NCBI RefSeq assembly: GCF_040545875.1
Contig: NZ_JBEPMR010000021.1
DNA length: 64,000 nt
Direction: 5' to 3' (one strand)
Origin: Faecalicatena_A orotica
GTDB taxonomy: Bacteria; Bacillota; Clostridia; Lachnospirales; Lachnospiraceae
Every line of letters begins with the position of its first letter. The stretch's first letter is position 1. This document shows, piece after piece, positions 34,201 through 42,646 of this stretch. The position numbers and the translations under genes were made by a program. Below the pieces are notes generated by a model. It was not told the origin of the DNA. It ran no database searches and worked only from the letters and a program-made list of their open reading frames with translations.

Positions 34201-35833
34201 ACATTCCACACCGGGGGTGAGCCTGATTTCTCCGCCGCCGCACCATGATATTTATTCTATCGAGGATCTGGCTGAGCTGATTTACGATCTGAAGAACGCC
34301 AATAAGTATGCGAGGATTTCTGTTAAATTAGTCTCCGAGGCAGGTGTGGGAACCGTCGCGGCGGGAGTTGCAAAGGCGGGGGCGCAGGTCATCCTGATTT
34401 CCGGATATGACGGCGGAACAGGGGCGGCACCTCAGAGTTCTATCTATAATGCAGGACTGCCGTGGGAGCTTGGACTGGCGGAAACACATCAGACACTGCT
34501 GATGAACGGGCTTCGTGACCGGGTCATGATTGAGACAGACGGAAAGCTGATGAGCGGCCGCGACGTCGCCATTGCGGCACTGCTCGGGGCAGAAGAATTT
34601 GGATTTGCCACGGCACCGCTTGTAACGATGGGGTGTGTGATGATGCGTGTCTGCAATCTGGATACCTGCCCTGTAGGGGTTGCCACCCAGAATCCGGAGC
34701 TTCGGAAACGATTCCGTGGAAAACCGGAGTATGTTGTAAACTTCATGAGATTCATTGCCGGGGAACTGAGGGAATACATGGCCCGGCTCGGAGTGCGTAC
34801 ACTGGATGAGATGACAGGCCGCACGGATCTGCTGAAGGTGAAGGCGCATGCACAAAATCCAAAAGCATCCCAGATCGACCTGAGCGCCATTTTGAATAAT
34901 CCATTTGCAGCAGAAGGCAAAGAAAGAATCTTCAATCCGGATAAGGTTTACCAGTTCCATCTGGAGGATACAAAGGATGAGAAAATCCTGCTGGGAAAAC
35001 TGAAGAAGGCTGTAGAGCGAAAGGAAAAAGCCACTGTCGATGTGGCCGTGACGAATACGGACCGTGCCTTTGGTACAATACTGGGGGCGGAAATCACAAG
35101 ACAGCACCATCACGGACTGGATGAAGATACCATCACGGTAAACTGCGAAGGAGCAGGAGGACAGAGCTTCGGGGCATTTATCCCGAAGGGACTGACACTG
35201 AAGCTTTGCGGTGACTGTAACGATTATATGGGCAAGGGACTGTCAGGTGGAAAACTAATACTCTATCCTCCAAAACAGAGGAACTACAGGGCGGATGAAA
35301 ACGTGATTGTGGGAAATGTCGCCCTTTATGGTGCGACAGGCGGTAAAGCCTATATCAGCGGTGTTGCAGGAGAACGCTTTGCCGTTCGTAATTCCGGGGC
35401 TTATGCAGTTGTGGAAGGTGTGGGAGAACATGGCTGTGAGTATATGACCGGAGGCCGTGTAGTAGTCTTAGGACGGACGGGAAAGAACTTTGCGGCAGGC
35501 ATGAGCGGCGGTGTGGCCTATGTTCTGGATGAGGAAAATGAATTATATAAAAACTTGAATAAAGAGATGATCTCGATTGAAAATGTGGAGACAAAACCGG
35601 ACATTCAGGAACTCCGCCAGATGATCACCGGGCATGTTGAGGCAACGGCTTCAGAGAAAGGAATGGAAATACTGGAGCATTTTGAAACATACATTCCTAA
35701 GTTTAAAAAGATCATTCCAAATGACTATAAGAAGATGATAATGATAGCAGCCAGACTGGAAGAACAGGGAATGAAACCGGAAGAGGCACAGCTGGAAGCA
35801 TTCAATGAAAATTTCCAGAAGGGAGGAATGTAA
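31295..35833 (+). CDS. gltB: Glutamate synthase large subunit
   Basis: A 1512-residue enzyme making two glutamate from glutamine and 2-oxoglutarate. A 16-residue propeptide precedes the nucleophile Cys17 (EHDNCGIGAVV). The class II glutaminase domain runs to about 400 (HNGEINTIRGN), followed by the central domain, the FMN-binding barrel (about 830-1190, with PGEGGHLPARKV and SGYDGGTGAAP), the [3Fe-4S] cysteines CVMMRVCNLDTC (about 1115-1126), and the C-terminal GXGXG beta-helix domain (about 1250-1450). Length is normal for the bacterial alpha subunit. GGAGG precedes the ATG. gltD follows after 3 bp, and purF is divergent. Confidence 0.96.
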   Translation: MRTEEGLYRQQFEHDNCGIGAVVNSKGIKSHKTVENALKIVERLEHRAGKDAEGETGDGVGILLQISHRFFSKACKQEGIEIGGEREYGIAMLFLPQDELECSQAKKMFEIIVEKEGMEFLGFRKVPVCPGVLGHKARAKMPDIVQAFVKKPEHVEKGLMFDRMLYIARRVFEQSNDTTYVASMSSRTIVYKGMFLVDQLRTFYTDLQDEDYESAIATVHSRFSTNTDPSWERAHPNRLIVHNGEINTIRGNADKMLAREETMASDYMKDQLHKVLPVVDTRGSDSSMLDNTLEFLVMNGMDLPLAVMITIPEPWANNQTISQDKRDFYQYYATMMEPWDGPASILFSDGDVMGAVLDRNGLRPSRYYITKDGDIILSSEVGVIPVPEEEIVVKERLHPGKLLLVDTVKGRIFSDEEVKEIYAKKQPYGEWLDSNLLELKDLKIPNQRVEEYRGEELTRMQKAFGYTYEEYRQSIYSMALNGSEGTSAMGADTPLAVLSEKHQPLFNYFKQLFAQVTNPPIDAIREEIVTCTTVYVGRDGNLLKEQPLNCQVLKINNPILTNTDMLKIKNMNVKGFKVEVVPITYYKSSRLDRAIDRLFVEVDKAYKDGANILVLSDRGVDENHIAMPSLLAVSAVHQYLVKTKKRTALSIILESGEPREVHHFAALLGYGACAVNPYIAQDTIKELIDNKMLDKDYYAAVDDYTYAVTHGIVKIASKMGISTIQSYLGAKIFEAVGISAGVIDKYFTGTVSRVGGITLKDIEKDVDLNHSRAFDPLGLPVDLELKSMGIHKSRSEGEAHRYNPQTIHTLQESTKRGDYDLFKQYTKMVDSEQSGYLRSLMDFAYPEEGIPLEEVESVDEIVKRFKTGAMSYGSISEEAHETLAVAMNILHGKSNTGEGGESEERLDSAGSEVDRCSAIKQVASGRFGVTSRYLVSAREIQIKMAQGAKPGEGGHLPARKVYPWIAKTRHSTPGVSLISPPPHHDIYSIEDLAELIYDLKNANKYARISVKLVSEAGVGTVAAGVAKAGAQVILISGYDGGTGAAPQSSIYNAGLPWELGLAETHQTLLMNGLRDRVMIETDGKLMSGRDVAIAALLGAEEFGFATAPLVTMGCVMMRVCNLDTCPVGVATQNPELRKRFRGKPEYVVNFMRFIAGELREYMARLGVRTLDEMTGRTDLLKVKAHAQNPKASQIDLSAILNNPFAAEGKERIFNPDKVYQFHLEDTKDEKILLGKLKKAVERKEKATVDVAVTNTDRAFGTILGAEITRQHHHGLDEDTITVNCEGAGGQSFGAFIPKGLTLKLCGDCNDYMGKGLSGGKLILYPPKQRNYRADENVIVGNVALYGATGGKAYISGVAGERFAVRNSGAYAVVEGVGEHGCEYMTGGRVVVLGRTGKNFAAGMSGGVAYVLDEENELYKNLNKEMISIENVETKPDIQELRQMITGHVEATASEKGMEILEHFETYIPKFKKIIPNDYKKMIMIAARLEEQGMKPEEAQLEAFNENFQKGGM

Positions 35834-35836
35834 AAA

Positions 35837-37321
35837 ATGGGAAAACCGACAGGATTTATAGAATATGATAGAAAATATGCAGGGATGGAGGAACCGAAAA
35901 AGAGAGTCCGGCACTTCCGGGAATTTAAGAACTACCTGCCTGAGGAAGAACAGCAGAAGCAGGGGGCACGCTGTATGGACTGCGGAGTTCCGTTCTGCCA
36001 GTCAGGCGCGATGCTTGGCGGGATGGTTTCCGGCTGCCCCCTGCACAATCTTGTGCCGGAAACAAATGATCTCGTATATCAGGGTAAATGGAAGCAGGCG
36101 TACCTGCGCCTGTCACAGACACTCTGTTTTCCCGAGTTTACATCCAAGGTGTGTCCAGCGCTGTGCGAAGCTGCCTGTACCTGCAACCTGCACGGGGAAC
36201 CAGTGGGAACGAAAGAGATCGAGCATGCCATTATTGACCGTGCATTTGCAAACGGGTGGGTGAAGCCCCAGATTCCGGCAGTCCGTACGGGAAAGAAAGT
36301 GGCTGTAGTCGGAAGCGGTCCGGCTGGACTTGCGTGTGCCCAGCAGTTAAACAAGAGGGGACACCTCGTAACTGTATTTGAAAAAAGTGACCGCGTCGGG
36401 GGCCTGCTCAGATATGGGATTCCTAATATGAAGCTGGAGAAAGAGGTCATTGACCGCAGAATCCGTCTCATGGAGGAGGAAGGGATTACATTCAAAACGG
36501 GGGTAGATATCGGAAAGGACGTGATGCCTGCCGAACTGAAGGCAGGATATGACAGAGTCGTGCTTTGCTGTGGAGCATCCAGTCCGCGGGACATTAAGGT
36601 GCCGGGGAGAGAACTGAAAGGAATCTATTTTGCGGTAGACTTCCTGGGGGCAGTGACGAAGGAACTTCTGGATTCCGATTTCGGGAAGGCGCCTTATCAT
36701 CTGGCGAAAAACAAGAATGTGCTTGTAATAGGCGGAGGCGATACTGGAAACGACTGTGTAGGCACTGCCATCCGGCTTGGTGCAAAATCTGTTACCCAGC
36801 TGGAAATGATGCCGCAGGCACCTGATACAAGGACGGCAGATAACCCGTGGCCACAATGGCCCCGTGTTTTAAAGACTGATTACGGGCAGGAGGAGGCCGC
36901 GGCATTATTTGGAAGAGACCCACGTATATATCAGACAACGGTGGCTTCGTTTACAGGAAATAAGAAAGGAGAAGTGGCACAGGCAGTGACAGTCAGCCTG
37001 AAACCGGTTAAGGATAAGAAAACCGGCAGGTTGAATATGGTTACGGTTGAAGGCAGCGAGAAAACGGTGTCTGCCGATCTTGTCCTGATTGCGGTAGGAT
37101 TTACCGGGAGTGAGGCTTATGTCACAGAAGCTTTTCAGGTAGGAACAGATGGGCGCAATAATGTAAAGACAAAGGCAGAGCAGTATGAAACATCCGTCCC
37201 GGGGGTATTTACCGCGGGAGATATGCACAGAGGCCAGTCACTGGTTGTGTGGGCAATCAGGGAAGGACGTGAAGCGGCCAAAGCGGTGGATACATCACTG
37301 ATGGGTTATTCGAACCTATAA
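35837..37321 (+). CDS. gltD: Glutamate synthase small subunit
   Basis: A 494-residue NAD(P)H-oxidising subunit that feeds electrons to GltB. The N-terminal part has low-potential [4Fe-4S] cysteines (CMDCGVPFC, CPLHNLV, CPALCEAACTC). FAD binding is at VAVVGSGPAGLACAQQL (about 154-170) and NAD(P)H binding at VLVIGGGDTGNDCVGTA. The C-terminal FTAGDMHRGQSLVVWAI closes the FAD site. The ribosome site AAGGGAGG lies in the end of gltB. The gene converges with the RluA gene, overlapping it by 6 bp. Confidence 0.95.
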   Translation: MGKPTGFIEYDRKYAGMEEPKKRVRHFREFKNYLPEEEQQKQGARCMDCGVPFCQSGAMLGGMVSGCPLHNLVPETNDLVYQGKWKQAYLRLSQTLCFPEFTSKVCPALCEAACTCNLHGEPVGTKEIEHAIIDRAFANGWVKPQIPAVRTGKKVAVVGSGPAGLACAQQLNKRGHLVTVFEKSDRVGGLLRYGIPNMKLEKEVIDRRIRLMEEEGITFKTGVDIGKDVMPAELKAGYDRVVLCCGASSPRDIKVPGRELKGIYFAVDFLGAVTKELLDSDFGKAPYHLAKNKNVLVIGGGDTGNDCVGTAIRLGAKSVTQLEMMPQAPDTRTADNPWPQWPRVLKTDYGQEEAAALFGRDPRIYQTTVASFTGNKKGEVAQAVTVSLKPVKDKKTGRLNMVTVEGSEKTVSADLVLIAVGFTGSEAYVTEAFQVGTDGRNNVKTKAEQYETSVPGVFTAGDMHRGQSLVVWAIREGREAAKAVDTSLMGYSNL

Positions 37322-38215
37322 TACGGACGGCGTGAAAATCTGCTGCATATCGTCGGGCAGAGGTGCAGTAAAACACATGTCTTCTCCGGTTATGGGATGC
37401 CGGAAGGACAGGCGGTGGGAATGCAGCGCCTGTCTGTGGATATATTCCATATCCGGGTTATAAAGATAATCACCAACTAACGGGAAACCCAGATATTTCA
37501 TATGAATGCGTATCTGGTGGGTGCGGCCTGTCTCCAGCTCGAGGGAGACAAGGCTGTGCCCATTTTTTTCATCGACAACTTTATAGTGTGTCACGGCATT
37601 TTCTCCATTTTCAAAATCAACGATTCTCTCGATGATGGAACCAGATTTTCTGGATAAAGGCGCATTGATCGTTCCTTCTGGAGGTGTAACCTGTCCGCGG
37701 ACAACGGCCAGATATTCCCTTCTGATTTCCTTTCGGACCGCCATGCCAGAAAGGATGCTGGAACTGAGCATGTGCTTTGCGATGACTGTGAGTCCGGAGG
37801 TATCGCGGTCCAGACGGTTTGTGCAGCGGAAGATAAAAGGCTTCCCCTGGGACTGGTAATACCATGCAAGGCCATTGGCGAGAGAATTCGTGTAGTTGTT
37901 CATAGATGGGTGAATCGGCATACCGGCGGCTTTATTGATGACGATAATATCTTCATCCTCGTAAACGATATTCAGCGGAAGCTGCACCGGGGGGATGTTT
38001 TCAGAGGACTCTGCCTCTTTTATATGGACCGTCAGAATATCACCGGTGCTTAACTTCTGTTTCAGATAGTACCATTCACCGTTTACAAGGATACTCTGCT
38101 CCATCTTCTTTAAATCCGTAAAATTCTGTCTGGAATATCCGTAATGCTTCAGATATTGTTCTATGCGCAGGCCGTTTTCCGCCTCTTTTATGTGGTAGGT
38201 TAAAACTCTTTCCAT
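37316..38215 (-). CDS. RluA family pseudouridine synthase
   Basis: A 299-residue rRNA/tRNA modifying enzyme. Residues about 12-75 are an S4-like RNA-binding domain (EQYLKHYGYSRQNFTDLKKMEQSILVNG); the catalytic domain has NRLDRDTSGL with the nucleophile Asp near residue 138, plus ELETGRTHQIRIHMKYLGFPLVGDYLY. It belongs to the RluD-like group; the exact uridine target cannot be told. ATG 38215 follows GGAGAAAC. The ends of this gene and gltD overlap. Confidence 0.92.
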   Translation of the reverse strand: MERVLTYHIKEAENGLRIEQYLKHYGYSRQNFTDLKKMEQSILVNGEWYYLKQKLSTGDILTVHIKEAESSENIPPVQLPLNIVYEDEDIIVINKAAGMPIHPSMNNYTNSLANGLAWYYQSQGKPFIFRCTNRLDRDTSGLTVIAKHMLSSSILSGMAVRKEIRREYLAVVRGQVTPPEGTINAPLSRKSGSIIERIVDFENGENAVTHYKVVDEKNGHSLVSLELETGRTHQIRIHMKYLGFPLVGDYLYNPDMEYIHRQALHSHRLSFRHPITGEDMCFTAPLPDDMQQIFTPSVL

Positions 38216-38330
38216 TTTGTTTCTCCGATTCTTAAACTGGCTTTAATTACCTGAATAGTATACCAGTTTCAGGGAAAGATGCATATGATAAGTTCTAAAG
38301 AAATCTTAAGAATTATATTTCGTTATTTTA

Positions 38331-38359
38331 TTGACAATCAACCGGAAAGGTGGTATATT
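38331..38359 (+). promoter_or_regulatory. Promoter of the manganese riboswitch transcript
   Basis: -35 TTGACA (38331-38336), 17-bp spacer, -10 TATATT (38354-38359). Transcription would start about 10 bp before the riboswitch aptamer. Confidence 0.8.
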
Positions 38360-38372
38360 TCAAGACAAGCAA

Positions 38373-38502
38373 GTAAAAGGGAGTAGCCGAACACCGAAAG
38401 GTGGGTTTGAAACCGTCACCCGATACCGAGAGGTATCCGTATCAAATGAGATGTGCAAGACTTTTATTGCGGCAGACATGTCGTGAATAAGGGTCTTTTT
38501 TA
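38373..38502 (+). promoter_or_regulatory. yybP-ykoY (manganese) riboswitch with expression platform
   Basis: The aptamer starts with AAAAGGGAGTAGC (conserved core GGGAGTAGC, 38379-38387) and ends with GCAAGACTTTT (38455-38465), the two conserved ends of the Mn2+-sensing yybP-ykoY class; hairpins with GAAA-type loops lie between. The 3' end of the aptamer is also the left arm of a terminator: AAGACTTTTATT (38457-38468) pairs with AATAAGGGTCTT (38486-38497), followed by T6. Closing the aptamer on Mn2+ would break the terminator, so this is an ON switch. It controls the next two genes. Confidence 0.85.
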
Positions 38503-38568
38503 TTTCACAGAAATCTCTGAAGATACACCTGTCTGCTGCATAAGAAGAGCACCGGAAAGGAGATTCTA

Positions 38569-39027
38569 ATGATGAGAGAAAAGGAAAACATTGTGGAAAT
38601 GAATGAGGCGATTATCGCCGGGAAGAAAGCCCTGAACAGCATGAGGGCGGCGAAAGAGGCTTTGAACAGCGCCGGAAACTGGGGCGTTGCAGATTTACTT
38701 GGAGGTGGCTTCCTTGTTGATCTGGTAAAGCACTCCAAACTGGATGATGCAGGAGAAAGGCTGGAGGAGGCAAGATGTCATTTAGAACTTTTTCAATGTG
38801 AACTAAAAGACATCGAACTGCCATATAATTTTACAATACAGATAGATGACTTCCTTACATTTGCTGATTTCTTTTTTGATGGTATTATTGCAGACTGGCT
38901 TGTACAGTCTAAGATTAACGAGGCGAAGGATGAATTAAATTACGCGATAGAACGTGTGGAGCAGATGGTTGCGGACCTGATGAAATGGGAGAAGCAGCTG
39001 ATGCTCGGAAAGGAGGCTGAGGCTTAA
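38569..39027 (+). CDS. Unrecognised helical protein under the manganese riboswitch
   Basis: A 152-residue protein I do not recognise. It is almost all helical and soluble: helix about 5-32, a Gly-rich turn with NWGVADLLGGG (about 37-47), a helical hairpin (about 53-80), then another segment and a second long amphipathic helix pair (110-148). The two halves look alike (WGVADLLGGG...LVKHSKLDDA versus FFFDGIIADWLVQSKINEA), which suggests an internal duplication. GGAG precedes the start. Its stop overlaps the YccF start by one base (TAATG), so the two are coupled. A role in Mn2+ or envelope homeostasis is inferred from the riboswitch only. Confidence 0.75.
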   Translation: MMREKENIVEMNEAIIAGKKALNSMRAAKEALNSAGNWGVADLLGGGFLVDLVKHSKLDDAGERLEEARCHLELFQCELKDIELPYNFTIQIDDFLTFADFFFDGIIADWLVQSKINEAKDELNYAIERVEQMVADLMKWEKQLMLGKEAEA

Positions 39028-39386
39028 TGGGATGTCTGGGAAATGTTTTGTGGTTTATATTTGGAGGCTGTATCAGCGGACTGAGCTGGATGCTCGCAGG
39101 AGTGTTGTGGTGTATTTCGATCGTCGGGATACCGGTTGGGATGCAGTGTTTTAAGTTTGCGGCACTTAGCTTTTTCCCGTTTGGGAAGGAAGTCCATTAT
39201 GGCGGGGGAGCGGGGTCCATGCTTCTGAACATTATCTGGATGATCGTATCCGGGATACCGCTGGCATTGGAATCACTGGTTATTGGTGCACTGCTCTGCG
39301 TGACAATTGTGGGAATTCCATTTGGAATGCAGCAGTTTAAACTGGCAAAGCTGGCGCTGATGCCGTTTGGATCGGAAGTATATTAA
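39027..39386 (+). CDS. yccF: YccF domain membrane protein
   Basis: A 119-residue membrane protein made of two YccF repeats. Each has a helix pair followed by the signature (S/T)IVGIP(V/F)GMQ.FK.A.L...PFG.EV: first at about 35-55, second at about 95-118. Family function is unknown. It is coupled to the preceding helical protein, so both are expected to be made when the manganese riboswitch is open. A perfect-stem terminator follows. Confidence 0.88.
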   Translation: MGCLGNVLWFIFGGCISGLSWMLAGVLWCISIVGIPVGMQCFKFAALSFFPFGKEVHYGGGAGSMLLNIIWMIVSGIPLALESLVIGALLCVTIVGIPFGMQQFKLAKLALMPFGSEVY

Positions 39387-39393
39387 GATAGAC

Positions 39394-39450
39394 AAAACAC
39401 AGTATGGCTGTAATCTCTGGATGAGGTTACAGCCATACTATGTTTTAGTT
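39394..39450 (+). terminator. Terminator after yccF
   Basis: AAAACACAGTATGGCTGTAA (39394-39413) pairs with TTACAGCCATACTATGTTTT (39427-39446) with one mismatch. A-rich and T-rich flanks on the two sides allow function in both directions. Confidence 0.85.
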
Positions 39451-39588
39451 TTAGTAAAACAATTTATCATTTAAAGAAGGAAAACATAGGTAAATGTGTT
39501 GTAAAGGAAAGGGGATTTCCTGTATAATAGAAAGCGTTATGATTCTTTGAGTCATATGCCAGGAGTAAAAAGGAGAGGTACAGATTAT

Positions 39589-41739
39589 ATGGACATTAAT
39601 CAGAGATTGACAGAAGAACTGGATGTGAAGCGCTGGCAGATAGACGCGGCGGTTAATTTAATTGATGAGGGAAACACGATTCCCTTTATCTCGCGTTATA
39701 GAAAAGAAGTGACAGGTTCCCTGGACGATGAGCAGCTTCGAAAGCTGTATGAACGCCTGATTTATCTGCGGAACCTTGAGGAGAAAAAGGAGCAGGTATT
39801 ATCCAGCATTGAGGAACAGGGGAAGCTGACGGCGGAATTGAAAGCGCAGATTCTGGCGGCGGAGACTTTGGTTGTCGTGGAGGATTTATACCGTCCATAC
39901 CGGCCGAAGAGAAGGACGCGCGCGACGATTGCGAAAGAGAAGGGGCTGGAGCCGCTTGCGGCGGTGATTACATTGCAGCAGACAAAAGTCCCGCTTGAAA
40001 AGGAAGCAGAAAAGTATCTTTCAGAAGAGAAGGGCGTCAAGAGTGTGGAAGATGCGATTGCCGGGGCAAAGGACATCATCGCCGAATCCATTTCTGATGA
40101 AGCAGATTACAGAAGCTGGATCAGGAAGATTACGATGCAGAAAGGGAAACTGATTTCTGTGGCAAAGGATGCGGAAGCTGAGTCTGTATATGAAATGTAT
40201 TATGAGTTTGAGGAGGCTGTCGGCAAGCTTGCGGGGCACAGGATACTTGCTTTAAACCGCGGTGAGAAGGAAAAGATACTGGCGGTGAAGATTGATGCTC
40301 CGGAAGAAGATATTATCCGTTATCTGGAAAAGAAAACGATTATCAGGGAAAACCCGTATACGACACCAGTGTTAAAAGAGGTGGCTGAGGACAGTTATAA
40401 GCGTCTGATCGCCCCGGCCATAGAAAGAGAAATCAGGAATGAACTCACGGAAAGGGCCGAGGATGGAGCAATCGAGGTGTTTGGCAAGAACCTGCACCAG
40501 CTTCTGATGCAGCCGCCGATTACAGGGCAGGTAGTGCTCGGATGGGACCCGGCCTTCCGTACAGGCTGTAAGCTGGCCGTTGTAGATGAGACAGGAAAGG
40601 TGCTTGGCACGACAGTCATATATCCGACAGCCCCGACCACACCGCAGAAGATAAAGGCATCGAAGGACCTTTTAAAGAAGATCATAGAGAAGTACCATAT
40701 CACATTGATTTCTCTTGGAAACGGGACGGCTTCCAGAGAGTCTGAACAGATTATTGTGGAGCTTCTGAAGGAGATTCCACAGAAGGTCCAGTATGTCATT
40801 GTAAATGAGGCAGGAGCATCTGTATATTCGGCAAGTAAACTGGCATCTGAAGAATTTCCTAAGTTCGATGTCGGACAGAGAAGCGCGGCTTCTATCGCGA
40901 GAAGGCTTCAGGACCCGCTGGCAGAGCTTGTTAAGATTGATCCGAAGTCAATCGGGGTCGGCCAGTACCAGCACGATATGAACCAGAAAAAGCTGGGTGA
41001 ATCCTTAAATGGTGTTGTTGAAGACTGTGTGAATAAAGTCGGGGTCGATCTGAACACGGCTTCTGCACCGCTTCTTTCCTACATTTCCGGCATTACGGGG
41101 ACGATTGCAAAGAATATTGTGACATATAGAGAAGAAAACGGAAGGTTTACGAGCAGAAAAGAATTGCTGAAGGTAGCAAAGCTGGGGCCGAAAGCGTTTG
41201 AGCAGTGCGCTGGATTCATGAGAATAATGGATGGGAAAAATCCGCTCGATGCGACAGGTGTCCATCCGGAGTCCTATGAAGCGGCGGAAAAACTTCTGCA
41301 AAAGCAGGGATTTAAGCCGGAAGACATTACCGGCGGCAACCTGACAGGGCTTTCTCTGACGATCAGAGATTATAAGGAGCTGGCGGAAGAACTCGGAATC
41401 GGAGAGATTACATTGAGGGACATTGTCAAAGAACTGGAGAAGCCGGCACGCGATCCACGTGATGAGATGCCGAAGCCGATCCTGCGTACAGACGTGCTTG
41501 ACATGAAGGACCTCAAGGAAGGCATGGTTCTCAAAGGAACCGTGCGCAACGTCATTGATTTTGGTGTGTTTGTGGATATCGGGGTGCATCAGGACGGTTT
41601 GGTCCACATCTCGCAGATCACGGACAGATACATTAAACATCCCTTGGAAGCTGTAAGTGTTGGTGATATCGTGGATGTCAAGGTTATGAGCGTAGATTTG
41701 AAGAAGAAGAGAATTCAGCTGACGATGAGAGGCATATAA
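39589..41739 (+). CDS. tex: Tex family S1 RNA-binding protein
   Basis: A 716-residue Tex/Spt6-like nucleic-acid-binding protein. In order: N-terminal helical region with the FISRYRKEVTGSLDDEQLR motif (about 28-46), RuvC/YqgF-like domain (VVLGWDPAFRTGCKLAVVD, about 320-340), helix-hairpin-helix pairs (about 495-560) and a C-terminal S1 domain (GMVLKGTVRNVIDFGVFVDIGVHQDGLVHISQI, about 645-715). ATG 39589 is chosen because AAAAGGAGAGG lies 10 nt before it; a longer frame lacks a ribosome site. Family members act in transcription and RNA stability. It appears monocistronic. Confidence 0.93.
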   Translation: MDINQRLTEELDVKRWQIDAAVNLIDEGNTIPFISRYRKEVTGSLDDEQLRKLYERLIYLRNLEEKKEQVLSSIEEQGKLTAELKAQILAAETLVVVEDLYRPYRPKRRTRATIAKEKGLEPLAAVITLQQTKVPLEKEAEKYLSEEKGVKSVEDAIAGAKDIIAESISDEADYRSWIRKITMQKGKLISVAKDAEAESVYEMYYEFEEAVGKLAGHRILALNRGEKEKILAVKIDAPEEDIIRYLEKKTIIRENPYTTPVLKEVAEDSYKRLIAPAIEREIRNELTERAEDGAIEVFGKNLHQLLMQPPITGQVVLGWDPAFRTGCKLAVVDETGKVLGTTVIYPTAPTTPQKIKASKDLLKKIIEKYHITLISLGNGTASRESEQIIVELLKEIPQKVQYVIVNEAGASVYSASKLASEEFPKFDVGQRSAASIARRLQDPLAELVKIDPKSIGVGQYQHDMNQKKLGESLNGVVEDCVNKVGVDLNTASAPLLSYISGITGTIAKNIVTYREENGRFTSRKELLKVAKLGPKAFEQCAGFMRIMDGKNPLDATGVHPESYEAAEKLLQKQGFKPEDITGGNLTGLSLTIRDYKELAEELGIGEITLRDIVKELEKPARDPRDEMPKPILRTDVLDMKDLKEGMVLKGTVRNVIDFGVFVDIGVHQDGLVHISQITDRYIKHPLEAVSVGDIVDVKVMSVDLKKKRIQLTMRGI

Positions 41740-41751
41740 GTTAAGAATTTT

Positions 41752-41797
41752 GAGGGCCATCCATACCGGTATAATCCGGTGCGGATGGCCCTCTTTT
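41752..41797 (+). terminator. Terminator after tex
   Basis: GAGGGCCATCC (41752-41762) pairs perfectly with GGATGGCCCTC (41783-41793), with an inner CCGG-rich stem, followed by TTTT. Confidence 0.88.
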
Positions 41798-41828
41798 ATG
41801 AAAAAAACCATTAGTGGACAATCATGTG

Positions 41829-42392
41829 CTAATTTCCCATGCGGTGAACTGCATTTTTAAGTTTGGGCCCGAGAATGCATGCGACGATGATTTTGATTAT
41901 GTCGCCGGGCAGGTAAGGCAGGACCCCTACGGACAGGGCGGCGAAGAAAGACAATTCCATCTGTGCCGCGAGCCAGACTGTACCGAACAGGTAGCAGATG
42001 AGGGAACCGAGCACCATGCCGACAGCAGCAAAGGATAGCTTGCCCGGAAAATGGTCGACAAAATATCCGGTAATAATCGCTACAAAAATATACCCGATCA
42101 GATACCCGCCGGTAGGTCCGGCAAATTTACCGAGGCCCCCGCTGAATCCGGAGAAAACAGGAAGTCCCACAGCGCCGAGCAGCAGATAAATGAGTAAACT
42201 GACCGTGCTTAATTTCATGCCCAGTACAAAGACAGATATGTAAATGACAAGGGTGGCCAGTGAAAGCGGCACCGGACTGAATGGCAGCGGAATGGTAAAT
42301 GGCGCCAGTATGCAGATGACGGCGGTCATGACCCCGATCAGGGTAAGCTGTTTTGTGGTGACAAATGTTTTCTTGGCTGATGTCTGTTCCAT
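41829..42392 (-). CDS. bioY: Biotin transporter S component BioY
   Basis: A 187-residue, six-helix substrate-binding component of a biotin ECF transporter. ATG 42392 follows AAAGGAA by 7 nt; the frame extends nine codons further upstream without a good site. Family marks: LTLIGVMTAVICILAPFTIPLPFSPVPLSLAT near the start, YLLLGAVGLPVFSGFSGGLGKFAGPTGGYLIGY in the centre, and LPYLPGDIIKIIVACILG near the end. No EcfT or EcfA lies here, so it uses a shared energising module. Its promoter carries a BirA-type operator, giving control by biotin status. Confidence 0.95.
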   Translation of the reverse strand: MEQTSAKKTFVTTKQLTLIGVMTAVICILAPFTIPLPFSPVPLSLATLVIYISVFVLGMKLSTVSLLIYLLLGAVGLPVFSGFSGGLGKFAGPTGGYLIGYIFVAIITGYFVDHFPGKLSFAAVGMVLGSLICYLFGTVWLAAQMELSFFAALSVGVLPYLPGDIIKIIVACILGPKLKNAVHRMGN

Positions 42393-42433
42393 GTTTGTAT
42401 TCCTTTCGTGTCTGTTCATTTTTATCTGTTGCC

Positions 42434-42488
42434 AGTATAAATCAAATAGAAGGAATTGTCAACCATAATATATATAATGGTTAACAAT
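42434..42488 (-). promoter_or_regulatory. bioY promoter with BirA-type operator
   Basis: On the minus strand: -35 TTGACA (42457-42462), 17-bp spacer, -10 TATACT (42434-42439). ATTGTCAACCAT (42455-42466) and ATGGTTAACAAT (42477-42488) form an 11-of-12 inverted repeat with a 10-bp centre, matching the known BirA half-sites GTTAAC-AAT/ATT-GTTAAC. The left half covers the -35. Confidence 0.85.
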
Positions 42489-42558
42489 AAAGGATCCTGC
42501 AATGAACTTATATTGGAAATCTACTTAAATAATGAGATTTGTATAAGATCTGACTCCT

Positions 42559-42586
42559 TTGATAGACAGTAAATTCTGCATATGAT
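42559..42586 (+). promoter_or_regulatory. Probable promoter of the GGDEF/EAL gene
   Basis: -35 TTGATA (42559-42564), 16-bp spacer, -10 TATGAT (42581-42586), about 60 bp before the start codon. Confidence 0.5.
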
Positions 42587-42646
42587 AGAATAAAAGAAGT
42601 TGTTTATAGAAAAATATTTCATGAGGGGATTGGCAGGTGTATAAGG

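Noticed and set aside
41752..41797. Bidirectional terminator for tex and bioY
   Set aside because: The stem is strong, but the minus strand has no T run after it, so it is assigned only to tex.
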